A stretch of DNA of 64,000 nt from Centrapalus pauciflorus. Taxonomy: Eukaryota > Streptophyta > Magnoliopsida > Asterales > Asteraceae. Each line of letters starts with the position of its first letter. Within the stretch, counting starts at the first letter, position 1. The position numbers and the translations under genes were made by a program. Under the pieces are notes generated by a model. That model was not told the origin of the DNA, did no database searches, and worked only from the letters and a program-made list of their open reading frames with translations. Positions 1-12,900 of this stretch are shown in pieces. The DNA is taken from the NCBI GenBank assembly GCA_020465985.1, contig JAANYP010002972.1, forward strand, positions 124,001 through 188,000, written 5' to 3'.

Positions 1-1144
1 TATTAAACAATTATTTATCTTATGTTCAGTTTTTAAAATAGTTATACATTTTTATCTTTTATACATTTTTATCTAATTATTTCATTACGTTAATATACTT
101 TGATTTAGTTATTCTTCTTAAGAAAGTATATAACTAAGGGTTTTACTAATTTTGATTTTAAATATCTTTTTTTAATATGTTTGGATTCAAATTTAGTATC
201 TATTTCTTTTTATTTCAATATTGAGTTATACTAATACGTTTCAATTTAAATTTAGTGTTTTATTCGTTTGTTTAAGTATTCGTTACTTATTACATTTCGA
301 TTTAATTATAATTTCTAATAAAAATATAAAAACCTAACATCTTATTCTTTTTTATTTAAATATTTTGTTACGTTAATACGTTTTGACTTAATTATTATTT
401 TCAAAAAAAATAAATAAACTTGACGTGTTATTCGTTTTTATCTTAAATATTTTATAACGTTAATACATTTTGAATTAATTGTAATTTTTAAGTAAAAGAT
501 ATATACCATATAATCTTAACAAAAACATTTATATGTTTTGATTTAACGAAATGTATACGTTTTGAATTGTATACTTTGTTAGATACATTTTCATTTGTAT
601 ATTTTGTAATTAAATAAAAACATATTAATGTAATAAAATAATCACAATAAAAAACAAAATATATTAATGTAACAAATTAATCAGACTAAAAGAAATAAAG
701 CAGTAAAATGTGTTACAATTAAAAAAATATTTAAATCAAAATGAATAAAATCCCAAAATAATTAGAAACGATAGTATGAGCGACATAATATATATAACAA
801 AATAGTGATATTAGACTGTCCCTGAGTTTATATTTTTTTTTATAAATATTATAATTAAGAAATAATATTAACATAATAAATAGTTAGATAAAAACATATG
901 GAAGATAAAAACGCATATATATTTTTACAAATAAAACGTAAGATAAGTATAATTTTATTAAATAAATTGGATATATAAAAGAGACGTAATCAAATAAAGT
1001 TAAATATAGATATAAGGATAATATTAAATATAAAATATAAAATCTATAAATAAAAATAATAATTATAATTAACTTTTTAAATTAACATTTAATATTTAAG
1101 CAAAAAGTAAAAAATATGATAATGACTAAAACCGAAAATAAATT
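1..1144. other. AT-rich non-coding stretch, nothing recognised
   Basis: Very AT-rich sequence with short repeated phrases (variants of 'acgttaatacgttttgattta' in the first 600 bases), suggesting a decayed repeat. No reading frame, RNA gene or clean repeat end could be supported. Confidence 0.5.
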
Positions 1145-1334
1145 ACATAAATGAGGGACCAAAATTGTTATTAAGAAAAAAGGACAAAACCGTCATTTAA
1201 AAAAAGTTAAGAAAGAGAGGGACTATTTTTGCAAGTAAATAGTGTTTTTAGGGACCATTTATGCAATTTTTAAAGACCAGGGACCAAATCCATAATTTTA
1301 ACTAAAGCACAGGGACCATTTTTGTACTTTACTC
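1145..1334. mobile_element. Right end of a MULE-like terminal inverted repeat
   Basis: The sequence carries several 'gggaccatttttg' / 'gggaccaaa' phrases and ends in GTACTTTACTC. This matches the style of the terminal repeat of the H4-carrying MULE at 49375-50750 (reverse complement GAGTAAATTACACGAATGG). The partner end would lie before the window, so the element is only partly visible. It cuts into the CACTA-like element that starts at 1335. Confidence 0.5.
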
Positions 1335-3496
1335 TTTATTTTTTATCGTTAATAGCAATAACTTTTGTATTTTTTTACCGATTATATCAATTTTTTACCT
1401 GGAAACCTGCTATAGCATATTACCATCAATTAATAGCAACAACTTTTATCTTTTTACTAATAATAGCAACAACGTTTTTTTTACTGATAATAGCAGCAAC
1501 TTTTAACTTTTTTTTTCATTAACGACATATCAAATAAAAACGCTATTTATCTTTAACTTATTATGATTATAAAGAAACTAAATTTATGAAAATCGAAACA
1601 TATTTAAATAAGTTCATAATTCATTTTTTGTTCAAATTTTGTTAGAAAAAAAATCAAATACAATGCATGCCTATAAAAAGAGATAACATATATGTTTTTT
1701 ATAAACATCAAATTTTGAAAATTATTTTGATATGTCATTTTTTCATGCATAGTCGGGTTATTAAGGGTATAATAGGGGCGACCATTCAAGTGTAACATGA
1801 CAACGCGAAACTCAATCCATTTTGTATATGATGTCATATAAATATAATGACCACATTATGCTACATTTGTATTATTTTTTGGATACTTAAGTACAACAAT
1901 ATTTGCATTATTTATTTATTTGATAAAAAAATGTATCATATTATAATTTATAAATAATTATGATCTAATTATGGATAATTAAGTCTTCTATTTATCTAAT
2001 ATATAAAAGGGTATCCATTTAATTTATGGATAACTATATATGAATTAATTATCCAATTAAGGGATAGAATTTTGGTTTAATTGCATTGTTGTAGAAATCA
2101 TTAGGCGGTAGTCGGCTGGCCAACTGGAGATTTGGGAGTAGTCGGCTTAGGCATCAGATTGAAATTTTTTATATGTAAATTTTAGAATTATACATACAAC
2201 ATATATATAAATAGTCAAACATGAATATAATTAATCATAACATCCAAAAATATGTTTTATAATACAACCATAATTATTAAAAACTTCAAATACACATACT
2301 TCAAAATTCAAATATAAAATTCTAGTACATTAATACTATAATTTGAATATTAGATTATATGTTCTCCTAGATTTCTGGATACAATTTTGTGTCATCACCG
2401 GTAACACCGAAAACATCTCACTTGAATTGATTTTACTCATATTGTTGGAATAAAATATTCTAGTCCATTCTATTAATGATTATTTTTGTTCCTAAACGCC
2501 TAGATTTAATCTTGTTTTTGTGATTAATTTTTAATTCCGTTTCGTTGAAGTTTACTTGAAAATTGTTAATACGTGTACATAAACCTAATAATGACAATTT
2601 TGGATTATTCCATGACAATATAATATATTAAAATATTCTTTCTTTCTTAACATTTATAAAAAAACTTATTCGATATCTCTCTCATTGTCGCACGTTGCAT
2701 TTATTCTATCTCTAACAAAAGTTGGACACAAATATAAATTATAAACTTATTTGAGCGTGTTTTGATTTTCACAAAATTTAATTTTTCTAATAGTAATAAG
2801 TTTAAGATAAATAGCGTTTTAATTTGATATGTCGATATTATTGATAGAAACTTAAAAGTTGCAACTATTATTGGTAAAAAAAATAATAAAACGTTGCTAT
2901 CGTTGGTAAGTATGGGAGTGGGGTGGGTAGGGTTAAGGGTGGATATGGGGATGGGGTGGTATAAGTAAGTTAAAGGTAGTTAGGGTAGGGTATGTTGAGG
3001 GTGGGGTGGGGTGGGGTGGGGTAGGGTATGGGTAGGGGGTAGGGGGTTTAGGATAGGGTAGGGGTAGGGTGGGTGAGGTAAGGTATGGGGTAAAGGTAAG
3101 GGTGGGGTGGGAGAGACGTGTATTTTTTTTTGGTGTGATAAGTGGTGATAAGTAGCATATCAAAGTCTTATCTGATAAGACATAATAAGAGAATTTTGAC
3201 TCTTATGTCTTCTGCATGTCAAACGCACTTATCAGTATTTCCTCTTACCGAATAAGAGGTTACCTCTGATAAGAGTCTGATAAGTGCTATCAAACACCCC
3301 CTAAAAGTTGCTGATGTTAATGGATGGTAACCTGCTATAGCAGGTTTCCAGGTAAAAAATTGCAATAATAGGTAAAAAAAAATACAAAAGTTGTTGCTAT
3401 TAATAATAAAAAATAAATAATGCGACTATAAACGGTGAAACTATAAAAAATTGTTGCTATATTGACATATAACCATTAAAATTTTTTCTACTAATG
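1335..3496. mobile_element. Non-autonomous CACTA-like element with long inverted arms
   Basis: The left arm (about 1335-1610) is repeated in reverse complement on the right (about 3308-3496 and 2730-2910). Shared phrases include TTTTTTACCTGGAAACC followed by TGCTATAGCA (1391-1417 against 3331-3358) and repeated 'taatagcaacaactttt' units, as in CACTA subterminal repeats. The right end, ttttttctactaatg, is one base from the inverted CACTAGTAGAAAAAA terminus. The left terminus is lost at the MULE boundary. No transposase is seen. The right arm is split by a G-rich insert. Superfamily assignment is inference; the inverted arms are direct observation. Confidence 0.5.
2911..3302. repeat. G-rich minisatellite plus transposon end inserted in the CACTA-like right arm
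   Basis: About 200 bp (2911-3110) is built of GGGGTGGGGTAGGG-like units on the plus strand, with many G-runs able to form quadruplexes. It is followed by 'ctgataagtg' repeats and an end reading CTATCAAACACCCCCT, typical of a hAT/MITE terminus. The insert breaks the right arm of the surrounding inverted repeat. A C-rich version of the same sequence occurs at 31200-31255 and 32030-32240. Confidence 0.45.
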
Positions 3497-3734
3497 CGAC
3501 TATATATGAACATGCAAACATGGTAAGATTCTAAGATGTTGATCCGATCCACGAACACATTGCGTTCAAATTTGAAAAAGAAAACTATGAAGACATGAAA
3601 ACATCGATCTAAATGTATTATTCCGTCTGAAAGCGCTATTGCTTTCAGAATGAAAACGATTGAAAAAGTATCAGAAAAGATTGACTAATATGCTGTAGTA
3701 AGCCCCTCTGTATAAGTTGTATTCGTGTGCATTA

Positions 3735-3908
3735 TTACCTCTGATGGCTGTAACGTAGTAATCCATGAACATCGACTATGCCAGGTGGAAATACGGGATC
3801 GATAGCTGCTCTAACAGCTACCTTCGCTACAGCCGTAACATTGATAGGAGGAGTTAACAGTGGACCAACAAGCGGAATCTGGCTCAGCGGCTTTGCATGT
3901 TGGAGAAC
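3735..3908 (-). CDS. Exon 10 of the Rossmann-fold gene (stop codon)
   Basis: Encodes residues 228-284, from VLQHAKPLSQIPLVGPLL through DPVFPPGIVDVHG, ending SHQR and TAA. The acceptor is AGTGCAG|GT. The 3' UTR probably runs towards 3500; I could not place a poly(A) signal. Confidence 0.94.
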   Translation of the reverse strand, partial: VLQHAKPLSQIPLVGPLLTPPINVTAVAKVAVRAAIDPVFPPGIVDVHGLLRYSHQR

Positions 3909-6900
3909 CTGCACTTACACAACCATTTGTCTTGCATAAATTGTAGCTTCAAAGGTGAAGTCACTTGAATTAAAATTTTATTTACCGACAAATACTAAAT
4001 CCTTGTATTCCCAATATACATTCACATTTCTCAAAAGTAGAGTCCAAACAGTGCAAAGGTCAAGCTCAACTCAAGCTTGAAGAAACCTTCATTTTAAAGC
4101 TCGATCTTGATGAGTAATCGATACTATTTGAATTCAATAAGATTGCTGACCTAAGATTTATTGTCTCGATCAATTCCAAACTAAATGCATAGTTTTTTAA
4201 AGAAAATTGCAATAAAAATCAATATATGTTATGCCAATTTTATTTTGGGTAACATATTTTTAGAATTGTGTAAAAAGGCAATGTGGTTATAAAAACTCTA
4301 AACCTGTAAACTTTTACATTTTTGGTCATATAGAATGTTTAAGTGGTATTAGAAAGTCTCACTAAAAATAACTAAAACCATCGTTAATGACCAAAAGTGA
4401 CTTACATTTATTGAAATTTTAATTACCATACCTTCTATAAAAATTTAAAATTGCATTACCATTATACACAATTTTAAAACAAAGTTACCCAGATTACATT
4501 TTGATATAAAAGTCACTTTTGTTTGAAGTTTTCTATTTTTCTAAATATCTAATTTATTGACAATGTAAGGGCATTTCAGGCTATTTAATTTCTAGTTATC
4601 TTCAGGTCATCAGCTGCATTTAACCTTAATCTGAAAATTGTAGGTCCTTATATTATATTATTATAAAAAGGATTTACAAGATATCTGTCATATTTAAGGA
4701 GTGGCATAAAATATAAACAATCAATTATTTACAGAAAGTAAGCAAAAATATTGTTACCATCTCTAGTGGCGACCCAACGACACCAAGAGGCAACTCTATG
4801 CTGCCAACTCGACGATTTCCATAAATGAAACCAGGCCTCAGAATCACATCTGAAAAGAAAAATGAAATTTGTCATGCATTTGAAGGGGTTAAGGAAAGCA
4901 TGTTAACATAAAACAAGAACTTGCACTATAAAAAGATAAAGAATTTTCGTCTAGTATTATTCTATGTCAAAGGTAACAGTTGTAATTCAGTTATTATCTT
5001 TTCTTAGAGCATGTCTCTCTTTTTCCCCATTAAGTGTTATTTGAATAAAAGAGGTATGCCTGTAGTAATTAGTAAGCATTGTATGGACAGATGTTTTTTT
5101 TTCTTGTGCTGAAATGACCATTTTCTCCCTCTATTGGAACTAATGTTGAATTGGATTGATCTGATGATGTAATGTTAACTTTAATTTTAATATTGGTTAA
5201 TGGTGTATAATAGCAACGTTCTTTCATTCATGTTTTGATTTGTCTTGCTCTTTTATACACATTTAGTTGTCGTACTTTTTTGTTGTTACAATTTGATACT
5301 TCTGTAATCAAAAAGCTGGTTGAAACTGGTAAAATCTTGCATGACGTATTTAACAAGAATCTAATTTAAAATCTTGCATGACCTATTTAAATTATATGAC
5401 CCATTTATTCCAATTTTATTCATATAAACCCTTGGTTAATGTCAAATGAAAAGCATAATCTAATTTAGCAGATGAAACCAGTGGGTCACCACTAAATAGG
5501 CCACATAAGTTCTTTTACCAGATTTAACTAGTTACGGATTGCAAAGTACCAAATTGGAGCAAATTAAAATACGACTAAGTGAATACCAAAAAAAAGTATG
5601 TTGCATAAATTGAAACAATGGCACAATTACGTTTCTATTATGTCATTAACTCTATTAATATCAATATTGATGATAATAATAAAATTAATGGCAACAGTAA
5701 TAACGTAAATGATTAAGAATTAACAATGAAAGCAATCCCCTCACTTTCCTGATTAAGTAAAAGTTCCTGCATTAAGTTAGAAAAAAGAGAAAAGAAAAGA
5801 AAAGCAGACACATATATGATATAAACCGTGTCCCCCTAATGATGGAAAAGAAACAGCACATTACTTGGATAAGTAAAATCAGAAAAAGAACTTATAGGTG
5901 CATATTGTAGGGGGGGAAATAGCCATATAGGTTGAGAACACTCACGTCCATATGGATATCTCACCAGTAATTCGGTTTCAGCAGCTCTCTGCATCGATAT
6001 TAAATAATCATTACTTTTGCCAGTAAACAACAAAAATATCAGAAATAACTTATACAAACGTTCAGTCCCTCATGTGAAGAAAATAGATTGTTTCATGCTT
6101 TGGATGCCATTATATGATGTGGTAAAAGAAACACGTTAAGGATTGACTGGCATATCTATGTTCTTGTAGAAATAGATTAGTCAATGAATAATCCAATGAG
6201 CACATTTTAGCTTCACCATAAGATTTGAGCTCATAACCAAATAATCAAGAAGAAATTATAAATGCTAAAAGCAGATGGTCTGTGGCCCACAATTACCTTT
6301 CCATCGTAATATCCTTGTAGAAAGTAATTAATCACACCAGAGTCAGCAGCAGATACAAAAACAAATCTTTTAACTCCTATAGAAAAAGAGGAACAAATTA
6401 CAAAGATTCAATATTGCTCTTAAGAGTTTTTAAGACCTAATTTAGACTTTGGGTTTCTATTGAAAAAAAACAACATACTATCACATTTTTTTGGTTTGGT
6501 CCCTCACTCTTTTCTTTCCCAGTTCACTTTCTATACTTTTTTTTTTTTTTTTTTGACTTGTTCAGTTTGGTCCTTCAAACATTTTTTATTCGTTTGGTGC
6601 TGATAGAAATTGTGAAAGTCTGATGGGTTTTTCAATATTATTCCTAAAAATAAAACAATGTATAGTATAAGGACTAAGTTGGGTAAAAGAATGACAGAGT
6701 GACCAAACCAATAGAAGTGTTAAAGTATGTTGTTTTTTTAAATATAAACCCTTTAGATTGTAACAACTAACAAACATGAAGCATTTTGTTTATATGTTAC
6801 ACGTTATGTTGAAGTTACTATCCGCTAAATGGTGCTTATGGTGTGTACATGTTTGTTATCCTGGGCCCATCGCCCGTCTTGTTCATTAAGACTGCTTTCT

Positions 6901-9900
6901 CTAACAAATTTATTTCCGTGCTCCTTGAGGTTTTCATTACTTATTATTTCACTAGGAGATGCTAAAAGCTAGGGAAATAGATGAACACATTTGATAAAAT
7001 CCAAATGGTTTCAGATCCAACCTTTTTCAGCCGCAGCTCTAATTGCTGTGATGTTCGCTGTTCCGTTGATCTTGTACATGTAAGAGTTGGAACCAAAACC
7101 ACCAACACAAGACACCTGTATTAACTAATAAGTGGTAAGTGGATGATGAAAGTGTGTGCCAAAATCGACATAAAATGTACCAACAGCTGTGTTCGATGTT
7201 TCTGTGCAACAGAGAAAGGCTCTGAAAAGAAAAAAGAAAAACTCAAAGAACAAACAGCTTGTTTATTGTTAAATGTTAATCATGCAAAAATAAATGATCC
7301 ATACAAGACACTTAGCATTGGAAGATACCTTCAAAATAAACATCATTTCACATTCCAACGTAATTAGAGAGACAACACAACTTGATTACAAGTTTTATTC
7401 AGCAACATGCTTTTTTATTTATTCTGCTATAATCCCTGACTTTTTATTCTTCATATCCCATAGATCAGAAATAATTATATTTTCAAAATGTGTCGCACTT
7501 AAACGATAAACACGTTAAAATTACATGTGGTATCTCAATAAATAACATGTCAAACTAATTAAATGTCTTAACAAAACCATGAGCTAATAGAACTTTCGGG
7601 ATCCTTGGTAAGGAAGATTAAAGTGACAACAATATCTAAACATAAATCAACTCTCACCAATTAGTATCCAACGTAATATAATCTACTTCTTTTTCAATAG
7701 TAACCCTAATCATCATCTTCTCTTCTATTTTCTTTTAGTGGAATATAATCTACTTTTTTGTCATTGTGTGAATTTTGATCATAGGGCAACAATTACACAA
7801 ATTCATAGATTTTTAATAGTTCAGTTTATTAAAGTCTAGAAAATCTTCTTTTAGACTTTAGGTGCTCTCTTTTAACCTCTAGATTTGGTTTCGGATTTTA
7901 GACCTTAAGCACTTACAAAAGACAAATATCCAAGAATTAATGAAAAGATGTTAATGTTTTATTATATCATCTACCTTCATGGCGGCATATAAATTAGGGT
8001 TACTATTGAAAACAAACAATATGCTTCATGGTTTTATCGGTTTAGTCCCTCAACGTTATTTTTTACCATTATAGTCCTTATGTTATATTATTTTTACTTA
8101 ACTCGTGAAATTGACGTGTTGAATACTTACTATTATTGGTTGTAGTGAGAGGAAAAAGATAAGCAGAGAGAGGGGGGAGAGGGGAAAATCAGATCTGAAG
8201 CCTTTAAACCATCAAAGGAAGCTTTCAACCAGATCTGGAACAGGTGGAAACATACCTAAAGTGTAACATCCCTACTTTTTAATCACTTGTAATTGGCAAT
8301 TTAAGACTCAATTAATGTATTAATTGAATTATCATTTCAATTTAAGCAAGTTTCATTCACAAATTTTAAGAATAACAATAATGAGGAGAAATCCTCATGG
8401 TAGTTTTCTGAGAAAGCAAAACCATGAGAAACCGGTTCAGACATTTAAAATAGTGTAAATAAGAAAACTTGAAGTTAAGGGGTATAATTTGCAATTGTGG
8501 CAAAATAACAAATAAAAAGGGGAAAACACTCATTTTAATCCTTCACTTTCCATCTCACTCTCTCTCTCTCTCATCACCGTACTCTCTCTCCCTCTCTCTA
8601 AAAAACACAAAATCGTGGGATTTAGGTGCTGAAAATCTGGATACAAGTTGAAATCAAGGAACTATAACCAGATTTAAAAACAATTTGAGGTAAGAATTTC
8701 TCAAAACTTCAAAATATTGAGTTTTGTGTTCGGTTTTGTGATGAACCGAATCACTGATTGTGACTACGAATGTTAATGCATGTTGTATGTTCTTATGGAT
8801 ATGTTTAAATCGAGGGTTAGTGATGTTGTGTACCAAATTTCAGATTCAAGTTCTAAGTACGATTTTTGAAATCCGGTGTGTTTTAGTATGTGTTCTTCGA
8901 CAGTGAAGAAAAACGGACAAAATGGACTGATTTTGGTATATTTAGATTGTGTTTTATGTTAACAAGTGTTAAAAGAATACATTTAAGTTCATATCAATAG
9001 CTTTTAGTCTCAAAATATGCATAACTACCAAAAGTATATTCTGGAAAATAGTAGAAAACGTCTAAGTGTGAAACTCGGATCAGATGAACACATTTCGGAT
9101 GATCCGAAATTCGGATCATATAAATTTCGGATTATGCGAATTTCGGAACATAGAAAACTCGGATGAAAAACTTGCAAAATTACTAAGTATAGACATGAAT
9201 TCGAATAAACAGGCCATCCGAATTTCGAATCAAGAGTTATCCGAATTTCGGATGAATAGTACAAAGCAAATTACCAAGGATGGACTTCGGACCATCCGGA
9301 TTTCGGGTTCATTCGAAATTCGGATGTGATCCGAATTTCGGGTCATTTTACATAACTTTCCAGAATCAAGTTTTAAGCAAATACTAACATTGATACACTA
9401 TTACATTGACATAACAGGATCTTTGTGGTGTTGTCTAACACACATTGATTCAGAGCCAACTTACACTGTACAAACCACTGTGAGTAATAAATTATTATTC
9501 GAACATTTATTGTCTTTGCATTCACATTTTACTTTTCAAGGCATGTTCACATTGTTCAATATACATCACTTGGCACTCACATATGATTCATTGTTATGAT
9601 GCACACTCGTACTTGACATGTGACAAACATGTAGCCAGCGTTCAATTGAAAGTGTATCTCATATATCATGCTTGCACTGCATGATTATTACTTCACAATC
9701 TGATGCGACCTGGACTGGGGCTGACAGCAGGCCACTGTCGGAGACTGATCATCTCATTCACTTTCCTGGTCTAGTTCGGCTCGCACTGCATGGTTTTCAC
9801 TTGTAATGGGGCTTACACTGCCCGTTTTCACAACAACTTGTAAAGAAATATTTGTTGAATATATATAATCTGTTATCTCACAAAGCATTAGCTTACCGTT

Positions 9901-12900
9901 GACTCTCAATGTTTTCAGGCAAAAGCAAAGGTGTATCTGGAACTTCCTCCTAGGCATTTCATTTCATATCTCGGTGACCTTAGAAGCTATTTGTTACATG
10001 GACGATATAGCTTTGGGGTTGGGATTACATGCTTTCAAAACAATTCAAGATGTTGTAATAGTTAGACTATATCACTGTAGACATATACATTTCTTGCTTT
10101 AGTGTGGAACTGCTTAAATCTGTGTTAAGTTATCAATCTTAAATTGCATGATTAATCATTGGGTTGTGTGTTGATCCTGTTGTTCCAGATGATGCAAACT
10201 CTCATGGAACAGAACAACGAGTTACATGCCAAAAGAATGGCTGAGCAGGATCAGTCATTCGTCGATCAATTTAGGGCCAGAGACAAGGCCGAAGCCAAGC
10301 GTAAGGCTGACAAAAGAAAGAATAAGGAACAACAGCAACAATGTGAGCAAGAGGAAAGACAAGAAGACATTGGTTCTTCTACCAAGGCAAAGGGGTGTAG
10401 GTTTAAGAACCTCAAAAGTAACGGAGCTGTTACTTTTGATGGGACTGGAGATGTCGTGACGGCACTGGAGTGGATCACCACCACCGAAAGAACTTTTAGA
10501 ATCAGCGACTGCGCTGAAAAGGACATGGTTCAGTTTGCCACGGCGATGTTTGCAAGAGACGCAGACATGTGGTGGGATGCCATGATTAATGTGATCACGA
10601 TGGAGGTAGAGGCACACATGACGTGGAGTGAGTTTAAGGAAGTATTATCTCAGCAATGTTGTTGGGCCGACGAGAAACGTCGTCTTGAGGCAAAATTCTT
10701 AAATCTAACCCAGGGAACAAAGACAGTTACACAATACGCTGTCAAGTTCACTCGTCTAAGTCTGTTCGCACCCCATCAAGTTGATACGGAGGAAAGAAAA
10801 ATATGTCGGTTCGAGGCCGGTTTTGATTACGAAATTCGTCGAACGATGAGTAGCGTTCGGTGCACAACCTTTGCTAGTATGTTGGAGGCTGCTCGGAATG
10901 TAGAGCAGATTGTGTTGTGATCTGGGTACGTCATGGGGTACGTCATGGGGTCAACTGTTGCAGTACCGACTCAACCGCCGCCGCCAAAAAGGTAACGGGA
11001 GTCTAAATCATCCCGATATTCTCCGCAATCAAATCAACCATCTTCTTCGTCAAATAAGGGAAAGGCCTTTGCGACCAACACCGAAATGAGAGACTGCAGG
11101 AAGTGCAGGAAAGCGCACTCTGGGGAGTGCAAAACTCAAGATATGTACTGTTTTCGCTGTGGGCAGAAAGGTCATCACTGGGAGCATTGTCCTCGAAAAG
11201 GCGATGCGTGCTACAACTGCCATAGACTTGGCCATTTTGCAAAGGACTGCCCAAGACCCCCAAGAGATCAGAGTGCTCAGCAATCAACAACAAGTTCCAC
11301 TGCTCGCAGGGATCAGACTCAGAGGGCTCCAACAAGGGCTTTCCAGATCACCGCTGAGGAAGCAAAAGATGACCCGGAGGTGGTCACTGGTACGTTCCTT
11401 GTTAATTCCATTCCTGCACGCATTATGTTTGATTCAAGAGCCAACCATTCGTTTGTCTCCACTTCATTTGCTCGTCAACTTAACATGCCTACATCAAACT
11501 TGCAATTTGTGCTTGACATTGAAACTGCTAGCAATATGTTAGTTAAAGCAGACAAAGTATATGGGAAACGTACCTTACTGATAAAATATGTAGTGTTCAA
11601 TTTAAACTTAATTCCCATGGTGTTCAATTTAGACTTAATTCCCATGGAGTTCGGGGAATGGACTGGTTGGTTCATAACAAGGCCCAAATTGTTTGCAAGA
11701 AAAGAATGATCAAGATTACCACTCCTGAAGGTCGAGACATACGTATTTACGGCGACAGACACAAAGGCGACTTATGCCTAATTTCAATCGCAAAAGCCCG
11801 AAAGCACGTCGCTAAGGGTTGTTCAGCTTATTTAGCCTACACTGTCGCTGCAAAGGCTGAAATTAAATCTCCTTCCACCGTTCCAGTCGTTTCTGAATTT
11901 CCAGATTCTTTCCAGAAGATATCTTGTGATTGCCACCTGATCGTCAAGTGGAATTCCGCATCGATCTCATACCTGGAGCTGCTCCAATAGTCAAGGCTCC
12001 CTATCGTTTAGCCCCTGCAGAAATGCAGGAAATGATGAAACAGTTACAGGAGCTACTGGACAAAGGCTTTATTCGCCCAAGTTCTTCTCCTTAGGGCGCT
12101 CCTGTTTTGTTTGTTAAAATGAAGGATGGCACATTGCGTATGTGCATCACCTACCGTGAACTCAACAAAGTTACAATCAAGAATAAGTACCCATTGCCCC
12201 GAATTGATGATCTCTTCGACCAGTTACAAGGCGCAAGTTACAAGGCGCAAGTTACTTATAGAAGATTGATCTTCGATCGGGATATCATCAGCTCAAAGTC
12301 CATGAAGACGATATTCCTAAAACGGCTTTCAGAACTCGTTACGGACACTACGAGTTTCTGGTGATGCCGTTTGGTCTTACAAATGCGTCGGCTGCTTTCA
12401 TGGATCTCATGAATAGAGTTTGCTGACCAATGCTCGACAAATTTGTCATCGTGTTCATTGATGACATTCTTATCTATTCGAAGACCAAAGAGGATCATGC
12501 AACACATCTGAGAGAATTGCTATAGTTGCTGCGCAAAGAGCGACTTTATGCCAAATTCTCAAAGTGTGAATTCTGGTTGAGGCAGATACGTCTCAAACAT
12601 TACCAATAATTTCATGATCCCTATACTCAATTGTAAACTCTTTGTTAACTTGTTCCTCCTAAACATACAATTCAGATCCAATTCTTGGGGCACGTGATAT
12701 CTGGTGTTGGTATTGCTGTGGATCCTGCAAAGATCGAGGCTATCCAAAACTGGGAATCACCTCGCAACGCCTCTGAGATCCGCAGTTTTCTAGGATTGGC
12801 GGGTTACTACCGCCGATTCATCAAAGACTTTTCCAAGATAGTCGTCCCACTTACCAAGCTTACTCGCAAGAACGCAACTTTCAACTGAGAAGTGGAACAG

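Noticed and set aside
2911..3110. Interstitial telomere repeat
   Set aside because: The units are GGGGTGGGGTAGGG-like and irregular; the plant telomere repeat TTTAGGG is not present in tandem.
8469..8651. Short open frame with Ser/Leu repeats
   Set aside because: It is the CT microsatellite inside the LTR of gypsy A.
10255..10617. Minus-strand open frame of 120 codons
   Set aside because: Antisense shadow of the gypsy A gag.
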